Made by a program: the position numbers and the translations under genes. Under the pieces are notes generated by a model. The model did not search any database. It saw only the letters and a program-made list of their open reading frames with translations, and was not told where the DNA came from. A stretch of 64,000 bases of DNA from Mucilaginibacter gracilis (lineage in GTDB: Bacteria; Bacteroidota; Bacteroidia; Sphingobacteriales; Sphingobacteriaceae), in assembly GCF_003633615.1 (NCBI RefSeq), contig NZ_RBKU01000001.1:2976001-3040000 (forward strand), written 5' to 3'. How positions within the stretch are numbered: the stretch's first letter is position 1; each line of letters opens with the position of its first letter. Below are positions 9,338 to 19,161 of this stretch, piece after piece.

Positions 9338-9544
9338 TTATTTTTTGGCAGCACCCAAAACCACTACACCTGCAACAATTAAAATGCCACCGGCGTAGGG
9401 TGGCCAGTTAACGTTATGTTGGCGATCGGCAGATATTTGTAAGGGACCAACGTCAACTACTTTCTCTTTGCGTGTGTAAGTAAATCCTGTCCAAATGAGC
9501 ATCACCGCTCCTAAAACTATTAACGATATGGCAAGTACTTTCAT
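9338..9544 (-). CDS. Small two-helix membrane protein
   Basis: A 68-residue protein with two hydrophobic segments: residues 3-22 (VLAISLIVLGAVMLIWTGF) and about 51-65 (AGGILIVAGVVVLGAA). A polar loop between them contains the basic patch TRKEK and a VDVGPLQIS stretch. This is the usual architecture of short DUF3185-like membrane proteins of Bacteroidota, whose role is unknown. It lies 35 nt downstream of the SGNH hydrolase stop codon on the same strand and may be co-transcribed with it. Confidence 0.7.
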   Translation of the reverse strand: MKVLAISLIVLGAVMLIWTGFTYTRKEKVVDVGPLQISADRQHNVNWPPYAGGILIVAGVVVLGAAKK

Positions 9545-9579
9545 ATGCTCAAAAGCATTTAACGGGTTAATTGTTTGTT

Positions 9580-10242
9580 TTATTCTTTAAGTAGATGTGG
9601 TTTAATGGCCTTTTTCCATATATCGTAACCATCGCGGTTCATGTGCAGCATATCGGCAACAAAAAGTTCTGGTTGGGGTTTGCCTTCTTTATCAACCATT
9701 TTATCAAAAATATTAACATAAACCACATTTTTTTCGCTGGCTAAAAAGGCTTTTATCAGTTTGTTGGCATCAATCACTTTTTGGATATACTTCTGGCGCG
9801 AAGGGCTTGGTTTAATAGAGATATAAACTATAGGCACCCCCGGCATTTGGGCGCGGATATGTTTATATAACCTTAGCGTTCTGTTAAAAATAGTATCGCC
9901 ATTGTTTATGGGGCTCAATACATCGTTTTCGCCAACGTAAAGCACAATTTGTCGTGGTTTGTAATTAAAAATCAGGTCGTCGGCATAATAAATAATATCG
10001 TTTATTACTGCACCGCCAATGCCGCGGTTAAGTGCGTGGTATTGCGCAAATGTATATTCCACATCGTCCCATTTACGTATAGACGAACTACCCACAAACA
10101 GCACCGGATGCGCGGGTGCTTTGTACATTTTATCAAAATTTTTAATGGTTTGCACGTCGTCCCAATAGTCATGTTTACTTTGGGCGTTTACATGGTTAGT
10201 AAGCAGTAATAATGAGGTTGCTATAATGAGGTATCTCCGCAT
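9580..10242 (-). CDS. Secreted SGNH/GDSL-type hydrolase
   Basis: About 220 residues from the ATG at 10242, which gives a signal peptide (MRRYLIIATSLLLLTNHVNAQ) better than the ATG nine codons upstream. SGNH blocks are visible: block I as FVGSSSI (about 49-55), a block II Gly in NRGIGG, block III as GEND with the Asn, and block V as DMLHMNRDGY with the catalytic Asp/His pair. Family members hydrolyse ester bonds, often acetyl groups on sugars or lipids; the substrate cannot be read from sequence. The protein should act in the periplasm or outside the cell. Confidence 0.85.
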   Translation of the reverse strand: MRRYLIIATSLLLLTNHVNAQSKHDYWDDVQTIKNFDKMYKAPAHPVLFVGSSSIRKWDDVEYTFAQYHALNRGIGGAVINDIIYYADDLIFNYKPRQIVLYVGENDVLSPINNGDTIFNRTLRLYKHIRAQMPGVPIVYISIKPSPSRQKYIQKVIDANKLIKAFLASEKNVVYVNIFDKMVDKEGKPQPELFVADMLHMNRDGYDIWKKAIKPHLLKE

Positions 10243-10486
10243 AAGGGGCTTAAAAAAAATCGTGGTCAAGGTAGTATTTTATCTTTCAAACCAGCCATAA
10301 AAATGTTTCTTTTTCAGTTTGGGGTATTTTTTTACAGTTGTAAATAGGCTGTTATTGCTAATTTTTTTCTGCCGACTGTCCGTTAAAAGTTGCGTAAATA
10401 TATTATAGTTTTCAAATAAATATTTTTTCAAAATTGCTTTTTTATTTAAAAAATTAGCTAATTTCCATCACAAAATCCAACCCCAC

Positions 10487-13400
10487 ATGTCATCATTTAA
10501 AAGCTCTCTTTTTAGTAAAGCGAGCATTTTGCCTGCAATTTTGTTTCTGGTTTTAGTAGGCTTAGTTGCGTATTCGTTACAGCACCGGGCAGCCCAAACT
10601 ATGGTTGATAGTTCGTTTAGTAAATACATCGAGTCGTACACCTCGGGTATTATTTCTAAAGAAAGCACTATCCGTATCCGCCTTGCCGATAAGGTGCAGG
10701 GTACCCATGTGCAAAACGAAACACTGCCTAACGGCGTTTTCGAAATTTCGCCTGCGGTAAAAGGCAAGGCTTACTGGGTTGATGCACGCACCATTGAGTT
10801 TAAGCCGCAAAAAAATTTGGATGCAGATAAGCAATACACTGCCACTTTTAAGCTGGGCAAGGTTATAAAAGTTGCCCAGCACTACCAAACTTTTGTGTTT
10901 TCGTTCCAAACTACCAAGCCCGATTTTACCGTTACTTTTACCGGCTTGCAAACTGCAACCCGCACCTCAGCCGATCAGATGAAACTTGACGGCGTTATCC
11001 AAACCGCCGATGACGAAAAAAACGAAACGGTAGAAAAACTGATAAACGTGAGTTACAGTTCAGCGGTACATATTAGCTGGCAGCATAACAGCTATACCCA
11101 CACTCATAACTTTACTATTGATAAACTGCAACGTTTACCAAATACCATAAACCCGCTTACCGTAACCTGGGACGGCAGCAGCCTGGGGTTGGATAAAAAG
11201 GGCTATCAAAAATTTGAGATACCCGCCATTGGCGATTTCCGCGTGCTGGATATTAAGGCCGTTCAGGATCAGGAACAATATGTGCTTGTTCAGTTTTCGG
11301 ATGCGATAATGATAGGGCAGGAGCTAAACGGGCTGATAGGCATTAGCAATACCACCGAGCCTGCCTACACCATTGAAGGCAGCACGGTAAAGGTTTACAC
11401 CACCGAGCGGTTAGATGGTAATTATACCGTTTTTGTAAACCAGGGCATCGAAAACATTGCTCACAAAAAAATAAAGAAAAATTATACCGCCAACGTATTT
11501 TTTGAAAACAAACTGCCTGCCGTTACCATCCCCGGCAAGGGCGTAATATTGCCAAGTTCGGGTAAATTGCTGATGCCTTTTGAGGCCGTTAACTTAAACG
11601 CGGTAGATGTTACCATTATTAAGATATATGAAGATAATGTACCCCAGTACTTTCAAAATAATGATATTAACGGCGATAACGAATTGCGCCGCGTGGGTAA
11701 ACCCATTGTACAAAAAACCATTAGGTTAGATGGCGATAAAACGGTTAACCTCAATAAAAAAACGCGTTTTATGCTTGATATTGATAAATTGTTCCGCGCC
11801 GAACCGGGGGCAATTTACAGGGTAATTATTGGTTTCCGCAAACAGTATTCGTTATACAGTTGCAAGGCAGGCGGCGCCGCTGTTAAGCCTGATAGCGAAG
11901 AAGATAGCGAATATTATGGCGGCGGCTATGGTAGCAGTGGCGGCAACGTGAGCGACGAGGACGATGATTTTTGGTCGAGATATGATAGCTATTACCCATC
12001 CGGCTTTAACTGGGCCGATAGGGATAACCCCTGTACCGATTCGTACTACAACAAACAAAAATGGGCCACGCGCAATATCATCGCATCAAACATTGGCCTG
12101 GTTGCCAAGCGCGGCACCGATAACAGCATGGTTGTTATAGCTACCGATATTTTAACGGCACAACCCATTGCCGGTATTGAGCTCAATCTGTTGGATTATC
12201 AAAAACAGATCATCGCCAAAGTAACGTCCGATAACTACGGGCTGGCTAAGTTTGATTTGAAACGCAAACCCTACCTGTTAGTGGCTAAACGCGGCGATGA
12301 ACGTGGCTATTTAAAGCTTGACGATGGAAGTTCGTTACCGCTAACGCGCTTTAATGTTGGTGGCGAGCAGGTACAAAACGGTATAAAAGGTTTTATATAC
12401 GGCGAACGCGGCGTATGGCGCCCGGGCGATAGCATTTATGTGTCGTTTATTTTGGAGGACAAACAAAATAAGTTACCTGCCGACCATCCTGTTGAACTCA
12501 ATTTTTACAACCCGATGGGGCAGTTGTACAGTACCGTAACGCGCACAAACTCGGTAGATGGTTTTTACAGTTTCCACCTGGCCACCCAAACATCCGATGT
12601 TACCGGCAACTGGACAGCCAAGGTGAAAGTTGGCGGAGCCACTTTCGAAAAAAATATTAAAATAGAAACCATAATGCCTAACCGCCTAAAGCTTAACCTA
12701 AGCTTTGGTAACCAAACCCAATTAACCAAGGGGCAAAATACAGGTGGCATGCTCAATGCCAAATGGTTATTTGGCGGCATAGCGCAAAATTTAAAGGCCA
12801 AGGTTGATGCTTATCTGTCATCACAAAAAACAACTTTTAAGGATTTTGAAGGTTACGACTTTGACGACCCTACACTTAATTTTGATACCCAGGTGCAAAA
12901 CGTTTTCGACGGGCGTTTAGATGCCGAAGGCAACACCAAAATAGATGCCGATATTAATGTAGAAAAGCAAGCACCCGGCCAGCTTAAAGCTAACTTTATG
13001 GTTAAGGTTTTTGAGCCCGGAGGCAACTTTAGTATTAACCAGGTTAGTATGCCATATAACGTTTACCCTGGCTACGTAGGCATTAAAGCCGAAAAGGGTA
13101 ATGCCCTTTCGGGGATGCTTTATACCGGCCAGCCGCATTATTTTGATGTTGTAGATGTTGATACCAAGGGCAACCTGATGCTGGGTCAGCGCAAGGTACA
13201 GGTTGAACTTTATAAAATTAAATGGAGCTGGTGGTGGGATAATACCGGGAATACCGTAAGCAATTTTACGCAGGATAAATACAACAAACTGGTTAGCACG
13301 GCAACCATCACACTGGAAAATGGCCGTGCTAAATGGGGCCTCAAAATTAACGACCAGGATTGGGGCCGTTACCTCATTAAGGTTAAAGACGATGTAACCG

Positions 13401-16090
13401 GCCACAGCACAGGCAAAATTGTTTACTTCGATTGGCCTAATTACGCGCAGCGTTTACAGCAGGATAACCCTACCGAAGCATCAATGCTTTCGTTCACATC
13501 AAGCAAACCGAGTTATACCGTGGGCGAGGATGCCGTGTTAACCATACCAACGCCAGCCAATGGCCGTGCACTTATCAGTTTTGAAAACGGTACACGGGTT
13601 TTAAAAACCGATTGGATAAATACGCAAAAAGGCGAAACCCAATATCATTTTAAGGTTGACGAAACTATGGCGCCCAACGTGTTTGTTAACGTTACGCTGC
13701 TGCAACCGCACTCGCAAACCGTTAACGATTTGCCTATACGCATGTATGGCGCAATCCCACTATTGGTTGAAAACCCGGCCACCATATTAAAACCCGTTAT
13801 TAATATGCCCGATAAGATACGGCCCGAAACACGGTCGGCCATTACCGTGTCCGAAGCATCGGGCAAGGAAATGACTTATACTGTGGCTATTGTTGACGAG
13901 GGTTTACTGGATATTAGCAACTTTAAAACTCCCGACCCGCATTCGGCATTTTACGCGCGTGAGGCTCTGGGCGTAAAAACCTGGGACTTGTTTGATTACG
14001 TAATAGGAGCCTTTGGCGGCGACCTGGAACGTATTTTAAGCATAGGTGGTGATGCCGGAGGGCGGTCGCTCAACAAAAATATATCGGTAAACAGGTTTAA
14101 GCCTGTGGTTAAATTTATGGGTCCGTTCCATTTAGCCGCCGGCCAAACAAAAACACATCCTTTTACGCTGCCGCAATACATAGGTTCGGTTAAGGCCATG
14201 GTAATTGCCGGGCACAAGGCCGCCTATGGCACTGCCGATAAAGTTGTTGCTGTTAAAAAACCGTTAATGATACTCGCTACCCTGCCTCGCGTTTTGGGCC
14301 CCGGCGAAAAGATACAGTTGCCGGTAACCGTTTTTGCTATGGAAAACAATGTGCGCACAGTTAACATCCAAATACAATCGAACGCGTTTGATAACCTGGG
14401 TGGCAATAATTCGCAAACCATCAATTTTGATAAACCTGGCGAGCAAATGGTAACGTTCGATTTAACGGTGAAAAACTTTATTGGCGTAGGCAAAGTGCAC
14501 GTAATTGCACAAAGCGGTAACGAAAAAGCAGCCTTTGATGTAGAACTAAATGTGCGCAACCCTAACCCGCCCATCACCCAAATTATTGACAAGGAACTTG
14601 CTCCCGGCGAAAGCTGGAACGCCGCTTACAACGCCATAGGTGTAACCGGAACCAATAAAACTACAATGGAAGTTTCAAATATCCCGGCACTTAATTTAGC
14701 AAAACGCTTAGATTACCTGATAGATTATCCGCATGGTTGTGTAGAGCAAACTACATCGGCAGCGTTTCCGCAATTGTATTTGGGGCAGGTTACGGATTTA
14801 TCACCGTCGCAAAAGGCTTTTGCCGACCGTAATATTAAGGTAGCCATAGCCCGTTTGCAAGCCTTCCAACTCAAAGGCGGTGGCCTGAGCTATTGGCCCG
14901 ACGGCCCCGAACCCGACGAATGGGGAACCAATTATGCAGGCCATTTTGTGTTAGCCGCGCAGGCTGCAGGCTATGCGTTACCTGCCGGGTTTATTGAGCA
15001 TTGGAAAAACTATCAAAAGCAAAAAGCCCTTTCGTGGGCGCCCGATTCGCGCAGTTTTTATGGTGCCGATCTGGTTCAGGCTTATCGTTTATACTTACTG
15101 GCCCTGGCTCACGCCCCCGAGCTTGGCGCCATGAACAGGCTTAAAGAGTTTCCGTATATAAGCATAGAAGCCAAATGGAGGCTTGCCTCTGCATACAAAC
15201 TGGCCGGCCAAGCGGAAGTAGGCTTGCGCATGATAAGCAACTTGCCAACAACTATTAAACCTTACTACACCCTGTACGGCACCTACGGCAGCGACCTGCG
15301 CGACGAGGCCATGATACTCGAAACTTTAACTTTGTTAGGCCAGCGAGCACAGGCGGCGGGTTTATTACGCACGGTTGCACAGCGTTTTTCGCAAAACGAC
15401 TGGTATAGTACCCAAACTACTGCCTATTGCCTTGTAGCCATTGCCGAATACTGTGGCAAAAACGCATCCGGAAGTAAGCTGTTGTTTAACTATCAAAATA
15501 ACGGTGCAAAAGGCAGTGTATCTTCGGGTACCTATCTGTGGTCGTTACCGGTTAAGTTGCAAACCGGCAAGGTAGCTATCCAGAATACGGGTAAAAACCG
15601 GCTATACGTTCGCCTCATACAAAAGGGGCAGCCTATTACCGGCGAAAACGTGAAGCCGATAAATAACCCCGATATTTTACAAATGAAGGTGAGTTATTTC
15701 TCGCTCAAAGGCATCCCGGTTGATGCTTCAAAACTAAAACAGGGTACCGATTTTGTGGCCTCGGTAACCATAAAAAATCCGGGAAGGAGGGGCAGGTATG
15801 ATAACATGGCACTCTCGCAGATATTCCCCTCAGGTTGGGAAATATTGAACACCCGGATGATGGACAACGACGAAGCTTTTAAATCGTCAGAATCTGACTA
15901 TCGCGACATCCGCGACGACCGGGTAAACACCTATTTCAGCCTGTTCGAAAATAAGGAAGTAACCTATTACGTAATGTTAAACGCCGCATATTTAGGCAAA
16001 TTTTACCAGCCACCCGTATATTGCGAAGCGATGTACAACACAACAATTAGCGCTTTAAATAAAGGGCAATGGGTTGAGGTGGTTAAGTAG
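10487..16090 (+). CDS. Bacterial alpha-2-macroglobulin family protein with intact thioester site
   Basis: An 1867-residue protein, a typical size for bacterial alpha-2-macroglobulins. The N-terminus has an uncleaved-looking membrane anchor (about residues 12-29) and no lipobox. MG-type beta domains fill the first ~1200 residues (MG2-like RGVWRPGDSIYVSF near 644), and an A2M-type segment follows (GPFHLAAGQTKTHPF near 1215). The thioester motif GCVEQ is complete, Cys1418 to Gln1421, followed by the helical terpenoid-cyclase-like domain. A Gly/Asp/Ser-rich insert near residues 470-510 looks disordered. The family traps invading proteases in the periplasm. The next gene encodes PBP1C, the usual partner that repairs peptidoglycan. 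Confidence 0.92.
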   Translation: MSSFKSSLFSKASILPAILFLVLVGLVAYSLQHRAAQTMVDSSFSKYIESYTSGIISKESTIRIRLADKVQGTHVQNETLPNGVFEISPAVKGKAYWVDARTIEFKPQKNLDADKQYTATFKLGKVIKVAQHYQTFVFSFQTTKPDFTVTFTGLQTATRTSADQMKLDGVIQTADDEKNETVEKLINVSYSSAVHISWQHNSYTHTHNFTIDKLQRLPNTINPLTVTWDGSSLGLDKKGYQKFEIPAIGDFRVLDIKAVQDQEQYVLVQFSDAIMIGQELNGLIGISNTTEPAYTIEGSTVKVYTTERLDGNYTVFVNQGIENIAHKKIKKNYTANVFFENKLPAVTIPGKGVILPSSGKLLMPFEAVNLNAVDVTIIKIYEDNVPQYFQNNDINGDNELRRVGKPIVQKTIRLDGDKTVNLNKKTRFMLDIDKLFRAEPGAIYRVIIGFRKQYSLYSCKAGGAAVKPDSEEDSEYYGGGYGSSGGNVSDEDDDFWSRYDSYYPSGFNWADRDNPCTDSYYNKQKWATRNIIASNIGLVAKRGTDNSMVVIATDILTAQPIAGIELNLLDYQKQIIAKVTSDNYGLAKFDLKRKPYLLVAKRGDERGYLKLDDGSSLPLTRFNVGGEQVQNGIKGFIYGERGVWRPGDSIYVSFILEDKQNKLPADHPVELNFYNPMGQLYSTVTRTNSVDGFYSFHLATQTSDVTGNWTAKVKVGGATFEKNIKIETIMPNRLKLNLSFGNQTQLTKGQNTGGMLNAKWLFGGIAQNLKAKVDAYLSSQKTTFKDFEGYDFDDPTLNFDTQVQNVFDGRLDAEGNTKIDADINVEKQAPGQLKANFMVKVFEPGGNFSINQVSMPYNVYPGYVGIKAEKGNALSGMLYTGQPHYFDVVDVDTKGNLMLGQRKVQVELYKIKWSWWWDNTGNTVSNFTQDKYNKLVSTATITLENGRAKWGLKINDQDWGRYLIKVKDDVTGHSTGKIVYFDWPNYAQRLQQDNPTEASMLSFTSSKPSYTVGEDAVLTIPTPANGRALISFENGTRVLKTDWINTQKGETQYHFKVDETMAPNVFVNVTLLQPHSQTVNDLPIRMYGAIPLLVENPATILKPVINMPDKIRPETRSAITVSEASGKEMTYTVAIVDEGLLDISNFKTPDPHSAFYAREALGVKTWDLFDYVIGAFGGDLERILSIGGDAGGRSLNKNISVNRFKPVVKFMGPFHLAAGQTKTHPFTLPQYIGSVKAMVIAGHKAAYGTADKVVAVKKPLMILATLPRVLGPGEKIQLPVTVFAMENNVRTVNIQIQSNAFDNLGGNNSQTINFDKPGEQMVTFDLTVKNFIGVGKVHVIAQSGNEKAAFDVELNVRNPNPPITQIIDKELAPGESWNAAYNAIGVTGTNKTTMEVSNIPALNLAKRLDYLIDYPHGCVEQTTSAAFPQLYLGQVTDLSPSQKAFADRNIKVAIARLQAFQLKGGGLSYWPDGPEPDEWGTNYAGHFVLAAQAAGYALPAGFIEHWKNYQKQKALSWAPDSRSFYGADLVQAYRLYLLALAHAPELGAMNRLKEFPYISIEAKWRLASAYKLAGQAEVGLRMISNLPTTIKPYYTLYGTYGSDLRDEAMILETLTLLGQRAQAAGLLRTVAQRFSQNDWYSTQTTAYCLVAIAEYCGKNASGSKLLFNYQNNGAKGSVSSGTYLWSLPVKLQTGKVAIQNTGKNRLYVRLIQKGQPITGENVKPINNPDILQMKVSYFSLKGIPVDASKLKQGTDFVASVTIKNPGRRGRYDNMALSQIFPSGWEILNTRMMDNDEAFKSSESDYRDIRDDRVNTYFSLFENKEVTYYVMLNAAYLGKFYQPPVYCEAMYNTTISALNKGQWVEVVK

Positions 16091-16120
16091 CGGTTGAGTT
16101 TACGTATTCTAAACAACGCA

Positions 16121-16217
16121 ATGTAATTCCGTCCACAGGGAGAAATCTTTTGTAAGCGATAAGTCCACAACAGACTAAGTCCAAACAGACGATTTATCCC
16201 TGTGGACGGAATTACAT
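16121..16217. repeat. 97-bp palindromic element between A2M and pbpC
   Basis: The arms 16121-16141 and 16197-16217 are perfect inverted repeats over 21 bp (left arm begins ATGTAATTCCGTCC). After one mismatch the pairing resumes for 5 more bp (to 16147 and 16191), giving a stem of about 27 bp with a loop of about 43 nt. The loop contains two similar phrases, AAGTCCACAACAGACT and AAGTCCAAACAGAC. The right arm ends 18 nt before the pbpC start codon. No T-run follows, so it is not a classic terminator. It could be a REP/MITE-type element or an RNA structure affecting pbpC expression. Confidence 0.75.
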
Positions 16218-16235
16218 AATTATCGATAAGATGTT

Positions 16236-18605
16236 GTGAAATTTAAAAAGAGACTCATTATTGGTTGTATAGCATTGGCATTGCTGGTGGCATTTTGGTT
16301 TTGCTTGCCCCGGCAGTTGTTTAATGCGCCAACTTCGTTTGTTATCGACGATAGTCAGGGGCAGCTATTGGGTGCTTCCATCGCGTCCGACGGGCAATGG
16401 CGTTTTCCGTATAACGCTAAAGTACCGGCTAAATTTAAGGCCTGTATCATAGCTTTCGAAGATAAACGCTTTGAGCATCACCCCGGTTTTGATGTGCTTG
16501 CTCTGGGCCGCGCCATTAAACAAAACATGGGCCACAAACACGTAGTAAGCGGCGGAAGTACTTTAACTATGCAGGTTATAAGGTTGGCAACCCGCAACCA
16601 CCGCACGGTTTGGCAAAAACTGATAGAGCTTGTGCGCGCCATGCGCCTGGAACTTACCCATTCAAAAGCCGAAATACTGGCTTTATATACCAGCAATGCG
16701 CCATTTGGCAGTAATGTGGTTGGTTTAGATGCCGCATCGTGGCGGTATTTTGGCCGCAGTGCCGATAAACTTTCGTGGGGCGAAATGGCAGCTTTGGCTG
16801 TTTTGCCAAATTCGCCGTCGCTGGTTCATCCCGGTAAAAACCGGCTCATCCTTATCAAAAAACGCAACTTATTGTTAGATAGGCTTTGCGCCCAACACAT
16901 CATTGATGCCACCACCGCCAAGCTGGCTAAACTGGAACCCGTGCCCGACAGGCCCATGCCTTTGCCGCAGTTAGCACCGCATTTGCTCGACCGTTTTAAA
17001 AACGACCACTCCGCAAACGATAAAAACGGGACGCGACTCACAACCACAATTAACAGCGCTCTACAGCAAAATGTAACTGATATTTTAGAACGTCATCACC
17101 AGATACTTAAAGCTAACGACATCAGGAATGCCGCAGCTATTGTGCTTGATGTGGAAACCGGGCAAACGCTGGCCTACGTTGGCAACATATTCCATACTGA
17201 GGACCCGGAGCTTCAAAGCAATGTGGATGTAATAGGCGCCCCCCGCAGCCCCGGCAGTACCTTAAAACCACTGCTGTATGCGAGCATGATGCATGATGGT
17301 TTGATATTGCCCAATAGTTTAATTCCGGATATTCCAACCCAGATAGCAGGTTATCATCCCGAAAATTTTGATTTGGGTTACGATGGTGCAGTACCTGCTT
17401 CAAAGGCTTTGGCGCGTTCGCTCAACGTGCCTGCCGTGCGCATGTTGCAGCAGTATAAATACGAGCGTTTTCATGCTTTGTTACGAAAGATGGGCGTTAC
17501 CACGCTTAAACAGCCTGCCGATTATTACGGCCTATCGCTCATACTGGGTGGCGGCGAAAACAACCTTTGGGAATTAAGCGGTGCTTACGCAGATATGGCG
17601 CGGGTACTTAACCATTATAGCCGTTACAAAGGTTTATATAACGCTGCCGATTTTCATAGCCCCGTTTACACGGCAACCGCGGCCCCCAAACCTGTTTTAG
17701 AAAAAGGCGGAATAATGGACGCGGCGTCCATTTATTACACCTTACAGGCAATGGAAGAAGTTATGCGCCCCGGCGACGAGATGCTGTGGCAGCAGTTTAG
17801 CAGTACCCAGCGCATAGCCTGGAAAACAGGCACAAGCTTTGGCTTTCGCGATGGTTGGGCAATTGGCGTTACGCCGCGCTATGTGGTGGGTGTATGGGTT
17901 GGCAATACCAATGGCGAGGGCCGACCGGGACTTATCGGCGTAAATACAGCCGCACCCATCCTGTTCGAGGTTTTTCGTTTACTGCCCGTTACCCGCGATT
18001 GGTTTGATATGCCTTACGGCGAAATGGCGCATGTTGCCGTGTGCCGCCAAAGTGGTTTCCGTGCCGGCGATAATTGTAATGATGTAGATACGCTACTTGT
18101 TCCCAAAAGCGGATTGAAGGCTCCCGTTTGCCCCTGGCACCAGCTTATTCATTTAGATGGTAGCGGCAAATGGCAGGTAAATTCCGGCTGCGAAGGTCCG
18201 CTCAATATGTTGCATCAAAGTTGGTTTGTACTGCCACCGGCAATGGAATTTTATTATAAGGCAAAAAACTACCAGTATAAACCCTTGCCGCCTTTCTGGG
18301 CCGATTGCCAGTCGACTACACAGCAACGGCCTATGGATTTAATATACCCTAAAGATGGCGCAAGAGTCTACGTGCCGCTGGAAGCCGACGGCTCGCGCGG
18401 CCGCATGGTATGCACAGCCGCGCACCGCCAATCGGGCATCAAAATATTTTGGCATCTGGATGATAGGTACATCGGCGAAACCGTAAACTATCACCAGTTA
18501 GCCCTCAATCCCCCGGCAGGCAAACACAAACTAACCCTTGTTGATGCCAACGGCAGCAGGCTGCAAATATTTTTTGAGGTTTTGGATAAGGATAAACCGA
18601 GGTAA
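16236..18605 (+). CDS. pbpC: Penicillin-binding protein 1C
   Basis: A 789-residue class A PBP. An N-terminal membrane anchor (about 8-22) is followed by a glycosyltransferase GT51 domain (EDKRFEHHPGFD near 74-85; GGSTLTMQ). The transpeptidase domain has Ser341 in GSTLK and KTGTSFG for the third motif. A C-terminal ~150-residue domain typical of PbpC follows. It polymerises and may crosslink peptidoglycan at the inner membrane, and the pairing with alpha-2-macroglobulin is the conserved genomic partnership. The only usable start in frame near the beginning of homology is GTG at 16236; the ATG at 16231 is out of frame. The palindromic element directly upstream could affect its translation. Confidence 0.92.
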   Translation: MKFKKRLIIGCIALALLVAFWFCLPRQLFNAPTSFVIDDSQGQLLGASIASDGQWRFPYNAKVPAKFKACIIAFEDKRFEHHPGFDVLALGRAIKQNMGHKHVVSGGSTLTMQVIRLATRNHRTVWQKLIELVRAMRLELTHSKAEILALYTSNAPFGSNVVGLDAASWRYFGRSADKLSWGEMAALAVLPNSPSLVHPGKNRLILIKKRNLLLDRLCAQHIIDATTAKLAKLEPVPDRPMPLPQLAPHLLDRFKNDHSANDKNGTRLTTTINSALQQNVTDILERHHQILKANDIRNAAAIVLDVETGQTLAYVGNIFHTEDPELQSNVDVIGAPRSPGSTLKPLLYASMMHDGLILPNSLIPDIPTQIAGYHPENFDLGYDGAVPASKALARSLNVPAVRMLQQYKYERFHALLRKMGVTTLKQPADYYGLSLILGGGENNLWELSGAYADMARVLNHYSRYKGLYNAADFHSPVYTATAAPKPVLEKGGIMDAASIYYTLQAMEEVMRPGDEMLWQQFSSTQRIAWKTGTSFGFRDGWAIGVTPRYVVGVWVGNTNGEGRPGLIGVNTAAPILFEVFRLLPVTRDWFDMPYGEMAHVAVCRQSGFRAGDNCNDVDTLLVPKSGLKAPVCPWHQLIHLDGSGKWQVNSGCEGPLNMLHQSWFVLPPAMEFYYKAKNYQYKPLPPFWADCQSTTQQRPMDLIYPKDGARVYVPLEADGSRGRMVCTAAHRQSGIKIFWHLDDRYIGETVNYHQLALNPPAGKHKLTLVDANGSRLQIFFEVLDKDKPR

Positions 18606-18723
18606 TGTGCAAATAGGGTTGATGTGCGGATGTGCAAATGCGCCTTGGGTAACTTTGAAAATTTTTAGGAGGTATAAGAGCTTTTTCTATTCGCTTGTGT
18701 TTAGATTTTTTCTATTCGTGTTT

Positions 18724-18757
18724 AGCTTTGACAACTCCTTGAAGAGTTGTCAAAGCT
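18724..18757. terminator. Hairpin between convergent pbpC and GbsR-operon ends
   Basis: A perfect 14-bp inverted repeat, 18724-18737 (AGCTTTGACAACTC) with 18744-18757, and a 6-nt loop. It sits between the convergent ends of pbpC and the last gene of the GbsR operon, 4 nt from the latter's stop codon. No clear T-run exists on either strand. It may be a bidirectional terminator or a REP-like hairpin. Confidence 0.55.
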
Positions 18758-18761
18758 CTTA

Positions 18762-19112
18762 TCAATTATACCCAAACCCATTCCATAGTGCCGGGTTATC
18801 GCGTATATCGCTCAGGTGCTCTATAACTTCTTCAACTTCGTTGCGGGTTAGTTGTTGCTCTCCGTCGGGCGTGTAACCAAAAATACTATCTGGTCTTTCA
18901 AAGGTGATATAGCCATAGTAGTTGGGGTCTTTAATGTCTTCCAGGTGCAGGGTACTTTCCTTGCTTCGGCTAACCATGGGGTTACCCGCATCAATATCTA
19001 AAAAAATACTGTAAGTGTAAGTAATAATAGAATGCCCGTCCAGGTGGGCCTGGGTGTCGGGTATAACCATTATTTTAAGTTGATTGCTGAGGGTAAAATG
19101 TAACGGTGCCAT
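18762..19112 (-). CDS. Uncharacterised protein, last gene of GbsR operon
   Basis: A 116-residue acidic soluble protein without signal peptide or membrane helix. The middle is beta-strand-like (ITYTYSIFLDIDAG), and the C-terminus is helical (LTRNEVEEVIEHLSDI) and ends NGFGYN. I recognise no family. It lies 49 nt downstream of the DUF5519 gene on the same strand and just before the convergent hairpin, so it is probably the last cistron of the six-gene operon. An internal Met at residue 15 (MVIPDT) is an alternative start. Confidence 0.65.
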   Translation of the reverse strand: MAPLHFTLSNQLKIMVIPDTQAHLDGHSIITYTYSIFLDIDAGNPMVSRSKESTLHLEDIKDPNYYGYITFERPDSIFGYTPDGEQQLTRNEVEEVIEHLSDIRDNPALWNGFGYN

Positions 19113-19161
19113 GTTACCTCAACAATAATTAATTGGTATAGTTTCATGCTGGTTAAATTGT

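Noticed and set aside
18538..18876. A 112-codon plus-strand frame at the pbpC end
   Set aside because: It overlaps the pbpC C-terminus, the hairpin and the minus-strand hypothetical gene, and has no family features.
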